DNA of 64,000 bases from positions 124,001 through 188,000 of the forward strand of contig NZ_JAFBCZ010000003.1 in the NCBI RefSeq assembly GCF_016907925.1. Direction: 5' to 3'. The stretch is from Herpetosiphon giganteus (GTDB lineage: Bacteria; Chloroflexota; Chloroflexia; Chloroflexales; Herpetosiphonaceae). Under the pieces are notes generated by a model, which made no database searches, had not been told where the DNA came from, and was given only the letters and a program-made list of their open reading frames with translations. Below, in pieces: positions 18,469 through 27,817 of the stretch; within the stretch, counting starts at the first letter, position 1, and each line of letters starts with the position of its first letter. A program made the translations under genes and the position numbers.

Positions 18469-19937
18469 GCAATAATTTGGCCAATTGCTGCTTGCAAGGT
18501 TGCTGCTGTCGCCACAGCGTTCAAATCGGTTCCCATACTTACCAATGTTTGAGCAACATCGGGCCGCACCCCAATTAAGGTTGTTTCTGCTCCCAGCAAG
18601 TAGGCTGCCCGCAACATCCGTTGCATCCCATTTGCACCCTCATCATCAATCAACTGAACCCCAGTCAAATCAATTAATAAGCGTTGCACCGCTTGCTGAT
18701 TGAGTGATTCCATCAATACCCGCTGGCATTCAGCAATTCGCTGCTGATCAAGCACGCCAATCAACGGCATAACTAACACGCCAGGCAAAACCGGAATCGT
18801 CGGAAACGAAAGTGCTTGCACCGCCTGCGCCAATTGATTACGCTGGGCTTGCTCTTGCTCAAGCTGCTCTACCGTGGTACTCAGCCGCCACCGTTCCTGC
18901 TCAAGTAGTGCCGTACGCCGTTCCAATTCAGTAATATCGCGAATAAACAACATCGTGCCTTGAATTTGCCCAGCACTATCCAACACTGGCGAGACCGTAT
19001 TTTCCAGCAAGCGCAATGGCTCGCCTAAAGCCAGCGTTTGGCTAAAAGGCTGGAATGGATCTTGAGCTAAGGCACGCTGCAATGCTGCAATATCATCAGC
19101 AGCAACCCCAATTGTGGCTAAATTGGGCTGAAGTGGTTGTTGATTCTGCAAGCCAAGCTGTTGAGCAGCATAATTGAGATACACCAACATGCCTTCGCGA
19201 TCAACCACAACCATGGCCTCGCTCATCGTTTGCAGCGCCTGCTGCACCGCCACTTGTTTGGTTTGAAATAAACTCCCACGCAGCACAATATAGGTCAAAC
19301 TCAGCACTAAGGGCACGGTTTGCAAAATGCTCGCGAGCTGCCCACTTGAATCCAACTTAATAAATCCCAAGACCGAGTTGGTAAGCGCTGTAAATAAAAT
19401 GGCGAACATGAGCCAGCTAATCGAGCGCCGCGTTGCCGGATTACGCCAAAATGCCGTTGCCAACAAACCAAGCTGAACCAACCAACCAATGCTGAATAAG
19501 CTCAACATCAAACCAGCTGCCGCGCCAGCAATTGGCCGATAAATCCCTTTAGATAGCTCAATGCCTGCCGTAAACCAACCAAATTGGCCAATCAGATCAA
19601 GTGCTACGAGGCCAATCGCACCACCATAAACCAGACTAATCCAGCGAATTGGGCGCTGGCCTTCCCACCACTGGGGCATAAACAGCGCTGCAAACAGCAG
19701 CAGCATTAATAAACACAAGAGGCCTAAGCTAATTAGCGCAACACAAACCAACATATAGGCGATCGTCGGATCAGTGGTTAAGTTACGGGCCAGCGCCGTG
19801 CTATTGATCACGACCAAGCATAGCGTTAAGCAAAAGAAAATTCGGGCAGGCCGATATTGGCTTGCCCGCGCCAGAATAAACGTACCTAAAGCAGTTTCAA
19901 GCACCACGAATAGCAGATTAATCCAATAAGCAAGCAT
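18432..19937 (-). CDS. Seven/eight-TM sensor with PAS and STAS domains
   Basis: 501 residues. The N-terminal 230 residues hold seven or eight membrane helices resembling 7TM sensor regions. A PAS domain follows (about 240-340, from MSEAMVVVDREGMLVYLNYAA, ending in the PAC-like FIRDITELERR). Then come a short coiled coil (EQERWRLSTTVEQLEQEQAQ) and a C-terminal STAS domain (PVLPGVLVMPLIG...IDLTGVQLIDDEGANGM). The STAS site that is IDT in the neighbouring RsbR proteins reads IDD here, an acidic residue in place of the phospho-threonine. The later AQT is kept. Convergent with the RsbR pair and probably part of the same signalling module. Confidence 0.82.
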   Translation of the reverse strand: MLAYWINLLFVVLETALGTFILARASQYRPARIFFCLTLCLVVINSTALARNLTTDPTIAYMLVCVALISLGLLCLLMLLLFAALFMPQWWEGQRPIRWISLVYGGAIGLVALDLIGQFGWFTAGIELSKGIYRPIAGAAAGLMLSLFSIGWLVQLGLLATAFWRNPATRRSISWLMFAILFTALTNSVLGFIKLDSSGQLASILQTVPLVLSLTYIVLRGSLFQTKQVAVQQALQTMSEAMVVVDREGMLVYLNYAAQQLGLQNQQPLQPNLATIGVAADDIAALQRALAQDPFQPFSQTLALGEPLRLLENTVSPVLDSAGQIQGTMLFIRDITELERRTALLEQERWRLSTTVEQLEQEQAQRNQLAQAVQALSFPTIPVLPGVLVMPLIGVLDQQRIAECQRVLMESLNQQAVQRLLIDLTGVQLIDDEGANGMQRMLRAAYLLGAETTLIGVRPDVAQTLVSMGTDLNAVATAATLQAAIGQIIAKKEPHQALKTR

Positions 19938-20114
19938 CTAAGTTGTATCCTAGGTTGATTGGTATAACCATGCTATGATAGCTGATCGCCGAGCGCTTGC
20001 ACAGCTTTACAAGCCAAGAGTTAGGCTCAATCTTGCTAATTGTAATCGTTTGCTCATCCAGACATTTACCTACCAACGAATGCTTCTTTGCACTGCGTGG
20101 TTCGACCAGCGAGC

Positions 20115-20537
20115 TTATGTTCGTTTCTGCAATTTGCGCCATGGCCTAGCTCGGTAACATGCATACCACGCGAACATCGCCGAAAGCAGCGTTACCACAG
20201 CCCAACCAAGTTGATCTGCGTCACTAACGTCGACCTGCATAAAGCCAAACATAAATCCATTTATCAGGATCAAAAGCCCCGTAAGAATTCCTAAACTTGT
20301 TGGCGTATACTTCTGTTGCCAAATTAATGGATTTAGCAGCAACAAACCAATCGGAAACCAAATAAATGATGCAAAATTCAAGTCATAACGAGGATCATCA
20401 AGCCACCAACCAACGATATTTTCAGCCGTAAAAATCGAGAGATAGATTGCTAAAGAATACAGCCCAATATTGATGAGATAAAGATATTGTTGGATACGAA
20501 CCTGTTGCAAACGGCGTGCTTTTGGAACTTGATACAT
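20115..20537 (-). CDS. Hypothetical four-TM membrane protein
   Basis: 140 residues with four predicted membrane segments (about 20-38, 55-75, 82-100 and 108-125) and a basic C-terminus (RARPWRKLQKRT). No family is recognised. It starts 11 nt after the stop of the upstream 210-residue gene, so the two are probably co-expressed. Confidence 0.6.
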   Translation of the reverse strand: MYQVPKARRLQQVRIQQYLYLINIGLYSLAIYLSIFTAENIVGWWLDDPRYDLNFASFIWFPIGLLLLNPLIWQQKYTPTSLGILTGLLILINGFMFGFMQVDVSDADQLGWAVVTLLSAMFAWYACYRARPWRKLQKRT

Positions 20538-20548
20538 AACTGCTTCTC

Positions 20549-21181
20549 CTATTTACAAGAATCTTGATACTGCTCTTCTCGAAGCCTAATCGACTCTTTA
20601 GCTTCAACATCGTTGATCGTGCCACACCAATCTACTATTGCCTGATGAATTTCGCTAATGTTTCCTTTTTGGAGCATAGGTTCAGGTATTTTTTCAGTAA
20701 AAGTTGTAATATCATTATATAATTGTTGAATTCGATCACGACTTACTGCACTTACCGATCCTTCCTCTTTAATAGTACTTTTAATATGGCCTATTTGGAC
20801 TGAGTAATAATCAAATAATTGCACAAATCCAATCACATTGCCTGAGCCTAAACTTAAATTCCACCATGGTTTAACGGGCCACTTCAGAGCAGCATTGTAG
20901 TTATAGATAAATTGCGAAGATGCTTCACAATGAAGCTGTACATTGGAAAGATATTCTAAAACCTCTGCTTGAGCATCACGATCACTAGCTCTTAAAACCC
21001 AGGTTAGTTTGTCAGCACAATTATGCCAACTAAACCATAACGATTGTCCTGTTGTAGCAATTTGACCACGTTGGCGTGCTTCGATAACCTTTAAATTATG
21101 ATTGATTGTATAACTATAAAAACTAATAACCAAACAGCTAATCAGCGAGGCTGCCAGCAACCAACGTTGAAATGTGTTCAT
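20549..21181 (-). CDS. Hypothetical membrane-anchored protein
   Basis: 210 residues. One N-terminal hydrophobic segment (about 8-27), probably an uncleaved anchor, is followed by an extracytoplasmic domain rich in aromatics (KWPVKPWWNL) with several cysteines. No known family is recognised. GGAG lies 5 nt before ATG 21181. Two same-strand neighbours flank it closely, suggesting an operon with the giant secreted protein upstream. Confidence 0.6.
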   Translation of the reverse strand: MNTFQRWLLAASLISCLVISFYSYTINHNLKVIEARQRGQIATTGQSLWFSWHNCADKLTWVLRASDRDAQAEVLEYLSNVQLHCEASSQFIYNYNAALKWPVKPWWNLSLGSGNVIGFVQLFDYYSVQIGHIKSTIKEEGSVSAVSRDRIQQLYNDITTFTEKIPEPMLQKGNISEIHQAIVDWCGTINDVEAKESIRLREEQYQDSCK

Positions 21182-21201
21182 AGTTACTCCTTTGCTACTA
21201 A

Positions 21202-21240
21202 GTTGAAATTAGCCTACCTTTTGGGTAAGCTAATTTCAAC
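21202..21240 (-). terminator. Intercistronic hairpin
   Basis: Arms GTTGAAATTAGC (21202-21213) and GCTAATTTCAAC (21229-21240) pair perfectly, and an inner TACC/GGTA extends the stem. It lies between the giant secreted protein gene and the 210-residue gene. There is no clear T run, so it may be an attenuator or an mRNA-stability element. Confidence 0.5.
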
Positions 21241-21254
21241 GCTATTCAAATTAG

Positions 21255-24200
21255 CTAATTTTTACAGGGGCCACTCTTATAATCAACCAAAAAGCTTCTA
21301 TTGTATAAATTAACATTCAACTCTTTTCTGGAAACATTATCATAAAGTGGAATTTCCCAATATATTCTTAACAGCATATCTCGATTACTATGTTGTTTCT
21401 TGCATGCAACAGTAGCAGAAACCATAAAATAATCTCGTTGCTTAACTAGTACAGATTGCTGAAATGGTACGCGTAAGACTTTTATTTTCGTATTAGGATT
21501 ATCATCCCAATCATTTAATATCATAGTATTTACTAAAGATGGTTTATCTCCCATATCTGGTGTACTTTCAGGGAATAACTGTGCTACATCACCAACAGTA
21601 ATTGGGATTGAAAAGAGTTTTGAAGCCATATCAACCGATTTAATCAAATCGCCAATAAATTGATCAAACCAAAGTTGATTACCTTTAAAGCGAGTAGCAT
21701 CACCTCCAAAGGTTGCATCACTCAAATAATCACCTTGGGCCTCATTCCCAGTTAAACCGTTACCTGAGGACACAAACTTAACAGTGACTGGATCGTCTTT
21801 GGAGCCTAAAGTAACGCCAGCATTATCAACATCATAGATATCACATGAATCTGCTGGCCAAGATTGGCCAGGTGTTACATAACCATTAGAGATTGATCCA
21901 AGTATTTCCAGTTGGCTTCCAAATTTGCCACTATTTTCACCAATATTCCCATCTGGAACTGCAACTACGACACCAAAGTCAAGCCGTTGTAATAATGAGC
22001 AATCTTTGCCAATCGTCGTGCGTTTCCATGTCCACTTCTTTTCATCAGGGTCGCCTAATGCTTCAAAAGTGGAGTGTGGTTCGAGAAGTTTGCCAAACCA
22101 GTAATCATCAGCATAACGAGCATTCGTAAGCGTTGATAGCTCGAATAGTGGGCTTAGCAATGTACTAAGTGAATCATCTAAGCCAAGATCGACTAATGTA
22201 GCTTCTCGGGTTGCATGGCGTTGGAGATATAACGAAAGATTTTGATCAACGATTGAAGGATTGGCTTGAGGCCCAAATGGGTGTTGGCGCAGGGCAAAAT
22301 ACAGGGCTTCAAATGTTCCGGTGGTGTCTTGAAGATCAGCCACAATATCGCCAGGCGTACCCAAGCTAGAGTGATATAAATCACCAGACAAGGCAAATGG
22401 ATAAGTCATATTGCTATAATGCACTTGACCTGCTACATCCATATAGTCATCATACATAACCAAGGAGTTTATGGTCATTGTTGTTGGGGTAGTAGTTCCA
22501 GCTAATTCAGCAAGTGGTACATTCAAATATGTCACACCAGGCACATCGATTGGGCCGGTAATACTTGCTCGCGGGCTGAGTAAGGCAACCTTATCAATTC
22601 GGGCGATTGGGGCAGAAACCCAACCTGGCGCAACAAAGCGAATTTTGATCGTTTGATTTTGGAATTGCTGAATTGGTAATTGGGCGATCTTCCAGCCATC
22701 GTTAAGCGAACGATAGAGTTGATTCTGATCGATTCGGGTAATGATTGTAAAATCAACTCCTGAAAGCACTTCAACAGCCAAATGATGTTGCGCATTGCCA
22801 TGATCTTTATTGCCAACTTGATAGACAAAGCGCAAGAATTGGCTATCATTGGCAACTTCAAAACCAGAACTTGTAACATGCTGCCAAGTCTGTGACATTT
22901 CGATAAATGCATGATCAGGGGCATGATAGGCTGCTTGTTTTGCCCGTGTTTCACCAGCGATCAGCTGAAGATTATCTAGCCAAGAAGTGGAATCGCCATG
23001 GCCTTGATGCCTAAATTGGAGCTTAATCGTTTGGCCTTGAAATTGAGCCAAGCCTAAGCGCGCTTCATGCCAACCATTATTTGGGTCATTGCCATGACCA
23101 TAGACCGAACCTGCATCAATCGGTGTAACGATTTCAAAGCCAGCGCCACTCAACACATAAACCTCAATCACCGAACGCAACCACGCATCAGGGTGTTGGG
23201 TTTTATAGTTGAATTGGAGGGCTTCAGTATCGTATAGCACAGTCCAGGCATCGCTGGTAAAGTGTGCGTTATTCCCAGCAAAGCGCACAACCTGGCGATT
23301 CGAATCACTTGTTTCGAGCACAAATGGTGTATGCTCGCTGCTCGACCAGCCAGTTAATACGTGGCCTACTTGAACATTATCTAAACGTAAATAGGCAGTA
23401 TTATGGGCTTCTAAGGTGAATTGAAGCTTAATTTTTTGGTCTTGGAATCGCTGCAAATCAAGCGCTAAAGCTTGCCAGCCTTGATCGGTTGAGCCAAGCA
23501 AAGAATTGGCAGGAAGTGGATAGATGATTTCAAAGTTACGCCCACTCAAGATACTGATTGCAACCCGCTGGCGTGCAGCAGGATTGTCGCTAAAGCCAGC
23601 TTGATAATCGAAGCGCACCTGTTGAGCAGTCAGCGGAACAGTAAAATCGAGCGAGGTTAGCTGCATTGCATGGCCATGCAGATAGCCATGATTGCCTTGG
23701 GTTGGATTCTGATCAATGCTAAGCGCTTGATGATTTTGGGATTGCCAAGCAGGCACATCTTGGACAAGCTTTAACGCTCTAATTTGGCTGATTGGGCGGC
23801 CATAGGCATCATTAATCAACTGGAGCTTGATGGTTTTCCCGCGATAGCCAACCAGATCAAGTCGACCTTGTTGCCAGCCTGCTTGGCTCGAACCCACAAA
23901 GCTATGGCCTTGGGGGAACTCAAGAATTTCAAAGTTTTCGCCACTTAATATCGTTATCAGGAGTCGTCGAGTAGCAGAAGGATCATCAAGATCGCCGAGC
24001 AGATATTCAAAATGAATGCTGGTTGCCGCAGGTGGCACAGCAAAATCAACACTACTGGCCCTCGTTTGCAGGCCTTCAAGATTGATCAGCGGCTGTTGCG
24101 GTTCAGCTAGCACGAGCTGAGTTTGTTCAAAATCAGCATTTTCAATCACATCAAAGGCCATAAAATCTTGCTCAAAATCAACGTTTAATGGAGTTCCTGA

Positions 24201-25697
24201 GGGTTGTGCTGCGGTATTGGTTCGCACAAACCTTGCATTTGAAATATCCCAACCTGGCACAGCCCTATTTAAAGTAAACCTATCAATCGAGGTAACTTGA
24301 GGATGGTGTGGCCACCAATCGTTGATGATTTTGATTTTGATCGTTTGACCACGAAATGCCTGAATATCAAGCACCGCTTCATGCCAACCATCAGTTAAGC
24401 GACCTTTCAAACTCCATTGATCAATGTTGGTTATCCTTGCAAATGATGCGCCACTCAAAATCTCAACAAAAAGCGGCGCACTCCCATCGTGCTGCCAACG
24501 TCCAGTACGATAGCGAAACGAAAGGCTTTGAACTTGTTGATTTAGATTGATTGGGGCGGAAATAAGACTGGCACTTGCTCCAGTAATTACCGCATATGCA
24601 CCAATCAAATGATCATTGTGAATTGCAAATTCGCCAAAATTCGATAATTCCCAATCAGGAATTTCTTGCGTTAAGCGCAGATCGCGCACTTGGGCTGATG
24701 GCTGATCAATCCACCACCAATCATTAATAAAGCGAAGCTTAATCGTTTGGCCACGAAAGGCTTGAATATTTAATCGGCCTGTTTGCCAGCCAAGCCGATA
24801 TTGGCCCTTAATGCGCCAATTGCTAATGTTGGTAACAGCCTCAAAGTTTGCCCCACTCAATACCTCTACATGCAGCGGGGTTATGCTATCAGCGGTTTTG
24901 CGCCCAACCATGTATTCAAACACCAGCATTTGGCTAGCATCGGGCACAACCAATGCTTCGGTTGTAAAGGCTTGACTGGCATTTTCGATGCTGAATGCTT
25001 CAGGGCTAAACGTTGCCAAAATTTCTCGATCACGGGCAAACTCGCAGTTCAACGGGTAGTTTGTAGGTGGTAAAGCCTGGTTGGTATGCTTGACCGAGGC
25101 ATTTTGCGGCTGATTCGGTGATGGCTCTAACTCAGGTAAATCAATGCTAACAGCAGCCTCAGGGCATGGATCTGGTTCTAAATCAAAGGTTGAATATTCA
25201 GTAGCGGCAACCAATGGTTCGCTTACGGTTGCAGTAAGTTGGTAACTTCCAGTACGCGTGCCTGCATGGTCGCGTACCCAAATCGCATAGCGGCCTGTGG
25301 TTGGCGCAAGCGTCGGGCCGATCTGCGGATTGCCAGCGTTGCCACTATTATCGTCGCTGGCAATTAATCGGCCAGCTGGATCAAACAACGATAATTCGCC
25401 ATTTAACATTACTTCATCGGCGGAGCGCTGCATATTAACGCTAATTTCTTGCTGCGCAACAACATCAATATAAAAGACATCTTGATCGGTTTTGGGCAAA
25501 ATGGTCGCAACATTCGAGGTCTGGCCGCTACTCAGCACTTGATAATCATCGGCATCAAGCAGAATATCGTTTAATGCGGCATGCTTGGCGACGGGCTGAA
25601 CGGTGGACGCGGTTGATTGAACAGCTTTTGAAGGGACGATACCAATCATCATACTACTTACAATCAACATACTCATAACACGGCGTATTGGAATCAT
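21255..25697 (-). CDS. Giant secreted protein with PPC domain and six tandem repeats
   Basis: 1480 residues from ATG 25697 (GGAAGG upstream; a 50-codon longer frame lacks a signal peptide at its start). A signal peptide (MIPIRRVMSMLIVSSMMIG) precedes a bacterial pre-peptidase C-terminal-like domain (about 60-150, FYIDVVAQQEISV...GRYAIWVRD). Six repeats of roughly 150 residues follow, each with the pattern LSGxxFxI...GW...Q-F-x-x-Q-x-IKL-x-F. They resemble jelly-roll carbohydrate- or surface-binding modules. The last 400 residues are unique and cysteine-containing, ending DYKSGPCKN. No catalytic motif is seen. Probably cell-surface or extracellular. Confidence 0.75.
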   Translation of the reverse strand: MIPIRRVMSMLIVSSMMIGIVPSKAVQSTASTVQPVAKHAALNDILLDADDYQVLSSGQTSNVATILPKTDQDVFYIDVVAQQEISVNMQRSADEVMLNGELSLFDPAGRLIASDDNSGNAGNPQIGPTLAPTTGRYAIWVRDHAGTRTGSYQLTATVSEPLVAATEYSTFDLEPDPCPEAAVSIDLPELEPSPNQPQNASVKHTNQALPPTNYPLNCEFARDREILATFSPEAFSIENASQAFTTEALVVPDASQMLVFEYMVGRKTADSITPLHVEVLSGANFEAVTNISNWRIKGQYRLGWQTGRLNIQAFRGQTIKLRFINDWWWIDQPSAQVRDLRLTQEIPDWELSNFGEFAIHNDHLIGAYAVITGASASLISAPINLNQQVQSLSFRYRTGRWQHDGSAPLFVEILSGASFARITNIDQWSLKGRLTDGWHEAVLDIQAFRGQTIKIKIINDWWPHHPQVTSIDRFTLNRAVPGWDISNARFVRTNTAAQPSGTPLNVDFEQDFMAFDVIENADFEQTQLVLAEPQQPLINLEGLQTRASSVDFAVPPAATSIHFEYLLGDLDDPSATRRLLITILSGENFEILEFPQGHSFVGSSQAGWQQGRLDLVGYRGKTIKLQLINDAYGRPISQIRALKLVQDVPAWQSQNHQALSIDQNPTQGNHGYLHGHAMQLTSLDFTVPLTAQQVRFDYQAGFSDNPAARQRVAISILSGRNFEIIYPLPANSLLGSTDQGWQALALDLQRFQDQKIKLQFTLEAHNTAYLRLDNVQVGHVLTGWSSSEHTPFVLETSDSNRQVVRFAGNNAHFTSDAWTVLYDTEALQFNYKTQHPDAWLRSVIEVYVLSGAGFEIVTPIDAGSVYGHGNDPNNGWHEARLGLAQFQGQTIKLQFRHQGHGDSTSWLDNLQLIAGETRAKQAAYHAPDHAFIEMSQTWQHVTSSGFEVANDSQFLRFVYQVGNKDHGNAQHHLAVEVLSGVDFTIITRIDQNQLYRSLNDGWKIAQLPIQQFQNQTIKIRFVAPGWVSAPIARIDKVALLSPRASITGPIDVPGVTYLNVPLAELAGTTTPTTMTINSLVMYDDYMDVAGQVHYSNMTYPFALSGDLYHSSLGTPGDIVADLQDTTGTFEALYFALRQHPFGPQANPSIVDQNLSLYLQRHATREATLVDLGLDDSLSTLLSPLFELSTLTNARYADDYWFGKLLEPHSTFEALGDPDEKKWTWKRTTIGKDCSLLQRLDFGVVVAVPDGNIGENSGKFGSQLEILGSISNGYVTPGQSWPADSCDIYDVDNAGVTLGSKDDPVTVKFVSSGNGLTGNEAQGDYLSDATFGGDATRFKGNQLWFDQFIGDLIKSVDMASKLFSIPITVGDVAQLFPESTPDMGDKPSLVNTMILNDWDDNPNTKIKVLRVPFQQSVLVKQRDYFMVSATVACKKQHSNRDMLLRIYWEIPLYDNVSRKELNVNLYNRSFLVDYKSGPCKN

Positions 25698-25847
25698 CGC
25701 AGCCTTCCTTGTGATGTAGAAACAAACTGACAATCGTAGCGCTACAACCAATCCTAGATACACAAACCACAGATTTTTGGCATCACAGCTACAGCAATTT
25801 GCTAAATTGGCTAAAATGAGCGTAACTTGGCTCGGATGAGGTGACAT

Positions 25848-26750
25848 ATGGCACGCTATAAAAAGTGGTTTTGGGGAATTGTGGGCAGTTCGATTGTTAT
25901 AGCAATCGTTTGCATTGTTGGGCTGAAATTCACCGCTGGTAAACGCAGCAGTTATGATTTTGATCCTGCGTATCCATTGGAATTTAGCTATGCGCAGCCT
26001 GGTAGCTTAGCAATTAGCCAAAATGAGCTAACATTAGAAAATCAGCAAAAAGCAATTATTTATTATCCAAATGATTTGTCACGCACATATCCAGCAATTA
26101 TTTGGGGCAATGGCACGATTGCTTCGCCAGCAAAATATGCTGGTTTATTCGAACATCTGGCAAGTTGGGGCTTTATTGTGATTGACAGTTATAGTGAAAC
26201 TACTGGCGATGGTGCGGCAATTATTCAAACTCTTGATTATTTAATTGCTGCCAATGCAGACCCAGCTAATCGTTTATTCCAAAAAATTCAACTTGATCAG
26301 ATTGGCGCAGTTGGTACATCGCAAGGCGCAACTGGAATAATCAATGCCTTCAATCGCTATCCACAAGGCCAGATGATCAAAACCTTGGTCACCAATGCGC
26401 TGCCACAACAACGCTGGACAGACGAAGCACACATCTATGAGCCAAGTTTAATCACCGTTCCGTGGCTGATTCTGAGTGGAACCCGCGATCTAATTGTCTC
26501 GCCTGCTGCGGCCAACCAAGCCAGTTTAGAACAATCAAGCGCGAAGAAGCGCTTTTTGGCAATGTCGGTTGGCGCTGGCCATACCGAAATCGAAGCCGAT
26601 GGCGGCAGTTATCGCGGCTATTTAACTGCGTGGCTGCTGGGTTTGCTGGCTGATGATCAACAGGCATTAAGCATATTTGAGCCAACTCATGGCGAAATTT
26701 GGGCTAATCCACATTGGACGCATGGTGTGGAGTATTCAGGCCCCAAATAA
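25848..26750 (+). CDS. Membrane-anchored alpha/beta hydrolase
   Basis: 300 residues. An N-terminal hydrophobic anchor (about 8-28) precedes an alpha/beta hydrolase fold of the dienelactone hydrolase/polyester-hydrolase type. The nucleophile elbow GTSQG (VGTSQGATGII) is near residue 160, an acid candidate lies in LSGTRDLIV, and the catalytic His is in GAGHTEIEADGG. An oxyanion strand IIWGNGT is seen. Substrate unknown; an extracellular ester is likely. GAGGTG precedes ATG 25848. Divergent from the giant secreted repeat protein, with about 150 nt between. Confidence 0.8.
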   Translation: MARYKKWFWGIVGSSIVIAIVCIVGLKFTAGKRSSYDFDPAYPLEFSYAQPGSLAISQNELTLENQQKAIIYYPNDLSRTYPAIIWGNGTIASPAKYAGLFEHLASWGFIVIDSYSETTGDGAAIIQTLDYLIAANADPANRLFQKIQLDQIGAVGTSQGATGIINAFNRYPQGQMIKTLVTNALPQQRWTDEAHIYEPSLITVPWLILSGTRDLIVSPAAANQASLEQSSAKKRFLAMSVGAGHTEIEADGGSYRGYLTAWLLGLLADDQQALSIFEPTHGEIWANPHWTHGVEYSGPK

Positions 26751-26810
26751 GCAAAATTGGCCTTACGACAACCAATCAAAGAGTTAGCGAGCAAAAAGGC
26801 TGCTTTTCGC

Positions 26811-26839
26811 TTGACACAGAACGCATGTTCTACTATACT
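26811..26839 (+). promoter_or_regulatory. Sigma70-type promoter with LexA-like box
   Basis: TTGACA (26811-26816), a 17-nt spacer and TATACT (26834-26839). The spacer holds GAACGCATGTTC (26819-26830), which fits the Gram-positive-type LexA/DinR box GAAC-N4-GTTC exactly. Binding there would block polymerase, so the downstream gene is probably DNA-damage inducible. LexA control is inferred from the motif alone. Confidence 0.75.
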
Positions 26840-26888
26840 CACAGCCAGCATATTTGTTCTCAAATGGTTGACTCACAGGAGGTTCGCT

Positions 26889-27461
26889 ATGGCCATTACA
26901 AGTCGCGATCTACGTTCAGCGGAGGTTGTGCGCCGCACGAGACCTATCACCGTCATTACTCTTCCGCAAACGCGGCAGCGTTATGCGAGTCGCTCGGTAT
27001 CGTTTGGTGTGCACAACAAGTTTGCCTATGCCATCACCATTATCTTGGCGTTGATTTTGGCCAACGCGATGTTCAGCCCAATTGTCTCGTGGTTCAAAGT
27101 TAAGTACGACGATGTAAAATATGGCCGCCCGCGCACCATGCAAACCACCGCCTTTGTTGGCCACGACGAAACCAACGGTTTGCCTTCGCACTTTGTCGCA
27201 ATGAATATGGAACGCCGGATCGTGATTGTCGAAATGCCTGGTGGCGACCCAGCCAAGGCCCGCACCATTGTTGGCCCATACCTCTTTGGGTCAGGCGAAG
27301 ACTTAACGCCTGTCAGCCTGCGCTTTACTGATGTCAATGCTGACCAACGTCTGGATATGTTGGTCAGCGTCAAGCAAGAAGAGATGGTGTATATCAACGA
27401 TGCCAGCAGCAACCAATTTCGCATGATTACCAGCGAAGAGCTTGCCAAACTGCAACAATAA
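26889..27461 (+). CDS. Hypothetical single-TM protein under a LexA-like promoter
   Basis: 190 residues from ATG 26889, which has CAGGAGG just upstream and lies 50 nt past the -10. Longer frames from 26757 would begin before the promoter. A basic cytosolic N-terminus (RSAEVVRRTRP) is followed by one membrane helix (about 47-65) and an outer domain. That domain contains RFTDVNADQRLDMLVSV, which resembles an FG-GAP/VCBS-type calcium-binding loop. No family is recognised. Its promoter suggests induction by DNA damage, perhaps as an envelope or cell-division response protein; that role is inference. Confidence 0.7.
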   Translation: MAITSRDLRSAEVVRRTRPITVITLPQTRQRYASRSVSFGVHNKFAYAITIILALILANAMFSPIVSWFKVKYDDVKYGRPRTMQTTAFVGHDETNGLPSHFVAMNMERRIVIVEMPGGDPAKARTIVGPYLFGSGEDLTPVSLRFTDVNADQRLDMLVSVKQEEMVYINDASSNQFRMITSEELAKLQQ

Positions 27462-27519
27462 TTTTGAACATTTCAGGGCAACCGAGAGTCAACAGCAAAT
27501 ATGTGAGTATCTACACCAC

Positions 27520-27552
27520 TTCAGAGTCGCAACTGCGGCTCTGAGGTTTTTT
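27520..27552 (+). terminator. Terminator before tRNA-Leu
   Basis: Stem TCAGAGTCGC (27521-27530) and GCGGCTCTGA (27535-27544), loop AACT, then GG and a T6 run. It closes the LexA-promoter gene. Confidence 0.85.
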
Positions 27553-27561
27553 AGCCCCAAC

Positions 27562-27590
27562 TTGCACAATCGTTGAAGATTTGCTATACT
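27562..27590 (+). promoter_or_regulatory. tRNA-Leu promoter
   Basis: TTGCAC (27562-27567), a 17-nt spacer, TATACT (27585-27590), with the mature tRNA beginning 32 nt downstream. Good sigma70-type spacing. Confidence 0.75.
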
Positions 27591-27621
27591 TGATGACGTT
27601 GCTTTAGCAGCAAATCCCTTA

Positions 27622-27708
27622 GCCGATGTGGCGGAATTGGCAGACGCGCTACGTTCAGGGCGTAGTTCTCGCAAGGGAGTGTGGGTTCGACTCCCACCCT
27701 CGGCACCA
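27622..27708 (+). tRNA. tRNA-Leu(CAG)
   Basis: An 87-nt class II tRNA including encoded CCA. The anticodon stem CTACG/CGTAG closes the loop TTCAGGG, giving anticodon CAG for leucine codon CUG. A long variable arm (GTTCTCGCAAGGGAGT region) and T arm GTGGG-TTCGACT-CCCAC are present. The acceptor stem GCCGATG/CCTCGGC has one T-C mismatch at the sixth pair. A terminator hairpin follows directly. Confidence 0.95.
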
Positions 27709-27711
27709 AAA

Positions 27712-27744
27712 AACAATCGCGAATATTCGCGGTTGTTTTGTTTT
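27712..27744 (+). terminator. tRNA-Leu terminator
   Basis: AACAATCGCGAA pairs with TTCGCGGTTGTT around a very short loop, then TTGTTTT. It lies 3 nt past the tRNA CCA end. Confidence 0.85.
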
Positions 27745-27817
27745 AAACACGCTACATCAGCATGAAACTGCTGTGATAAGATAATGCATATTATTTGTTT
27801 AATGCCGAGGTATAGGG

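Noticed and set aside
19975-20157. 60-codon plus-strand ORF
   Set aside because: It has no ribosome site, overlaps the membrane-protein gene, and its composition looks random.
25698-25847. Extended N-terminus of the giant repeat protein
   Set aside because: It would bury the signal peptide and overlap the divergent promoter region.
26757-26888. Longer N-terminus for the LexA-promoter gene
   Set aside because: The extension would begin upstream of the promoter and has no ribosome site; ATG 26889 has CAGGAGG.
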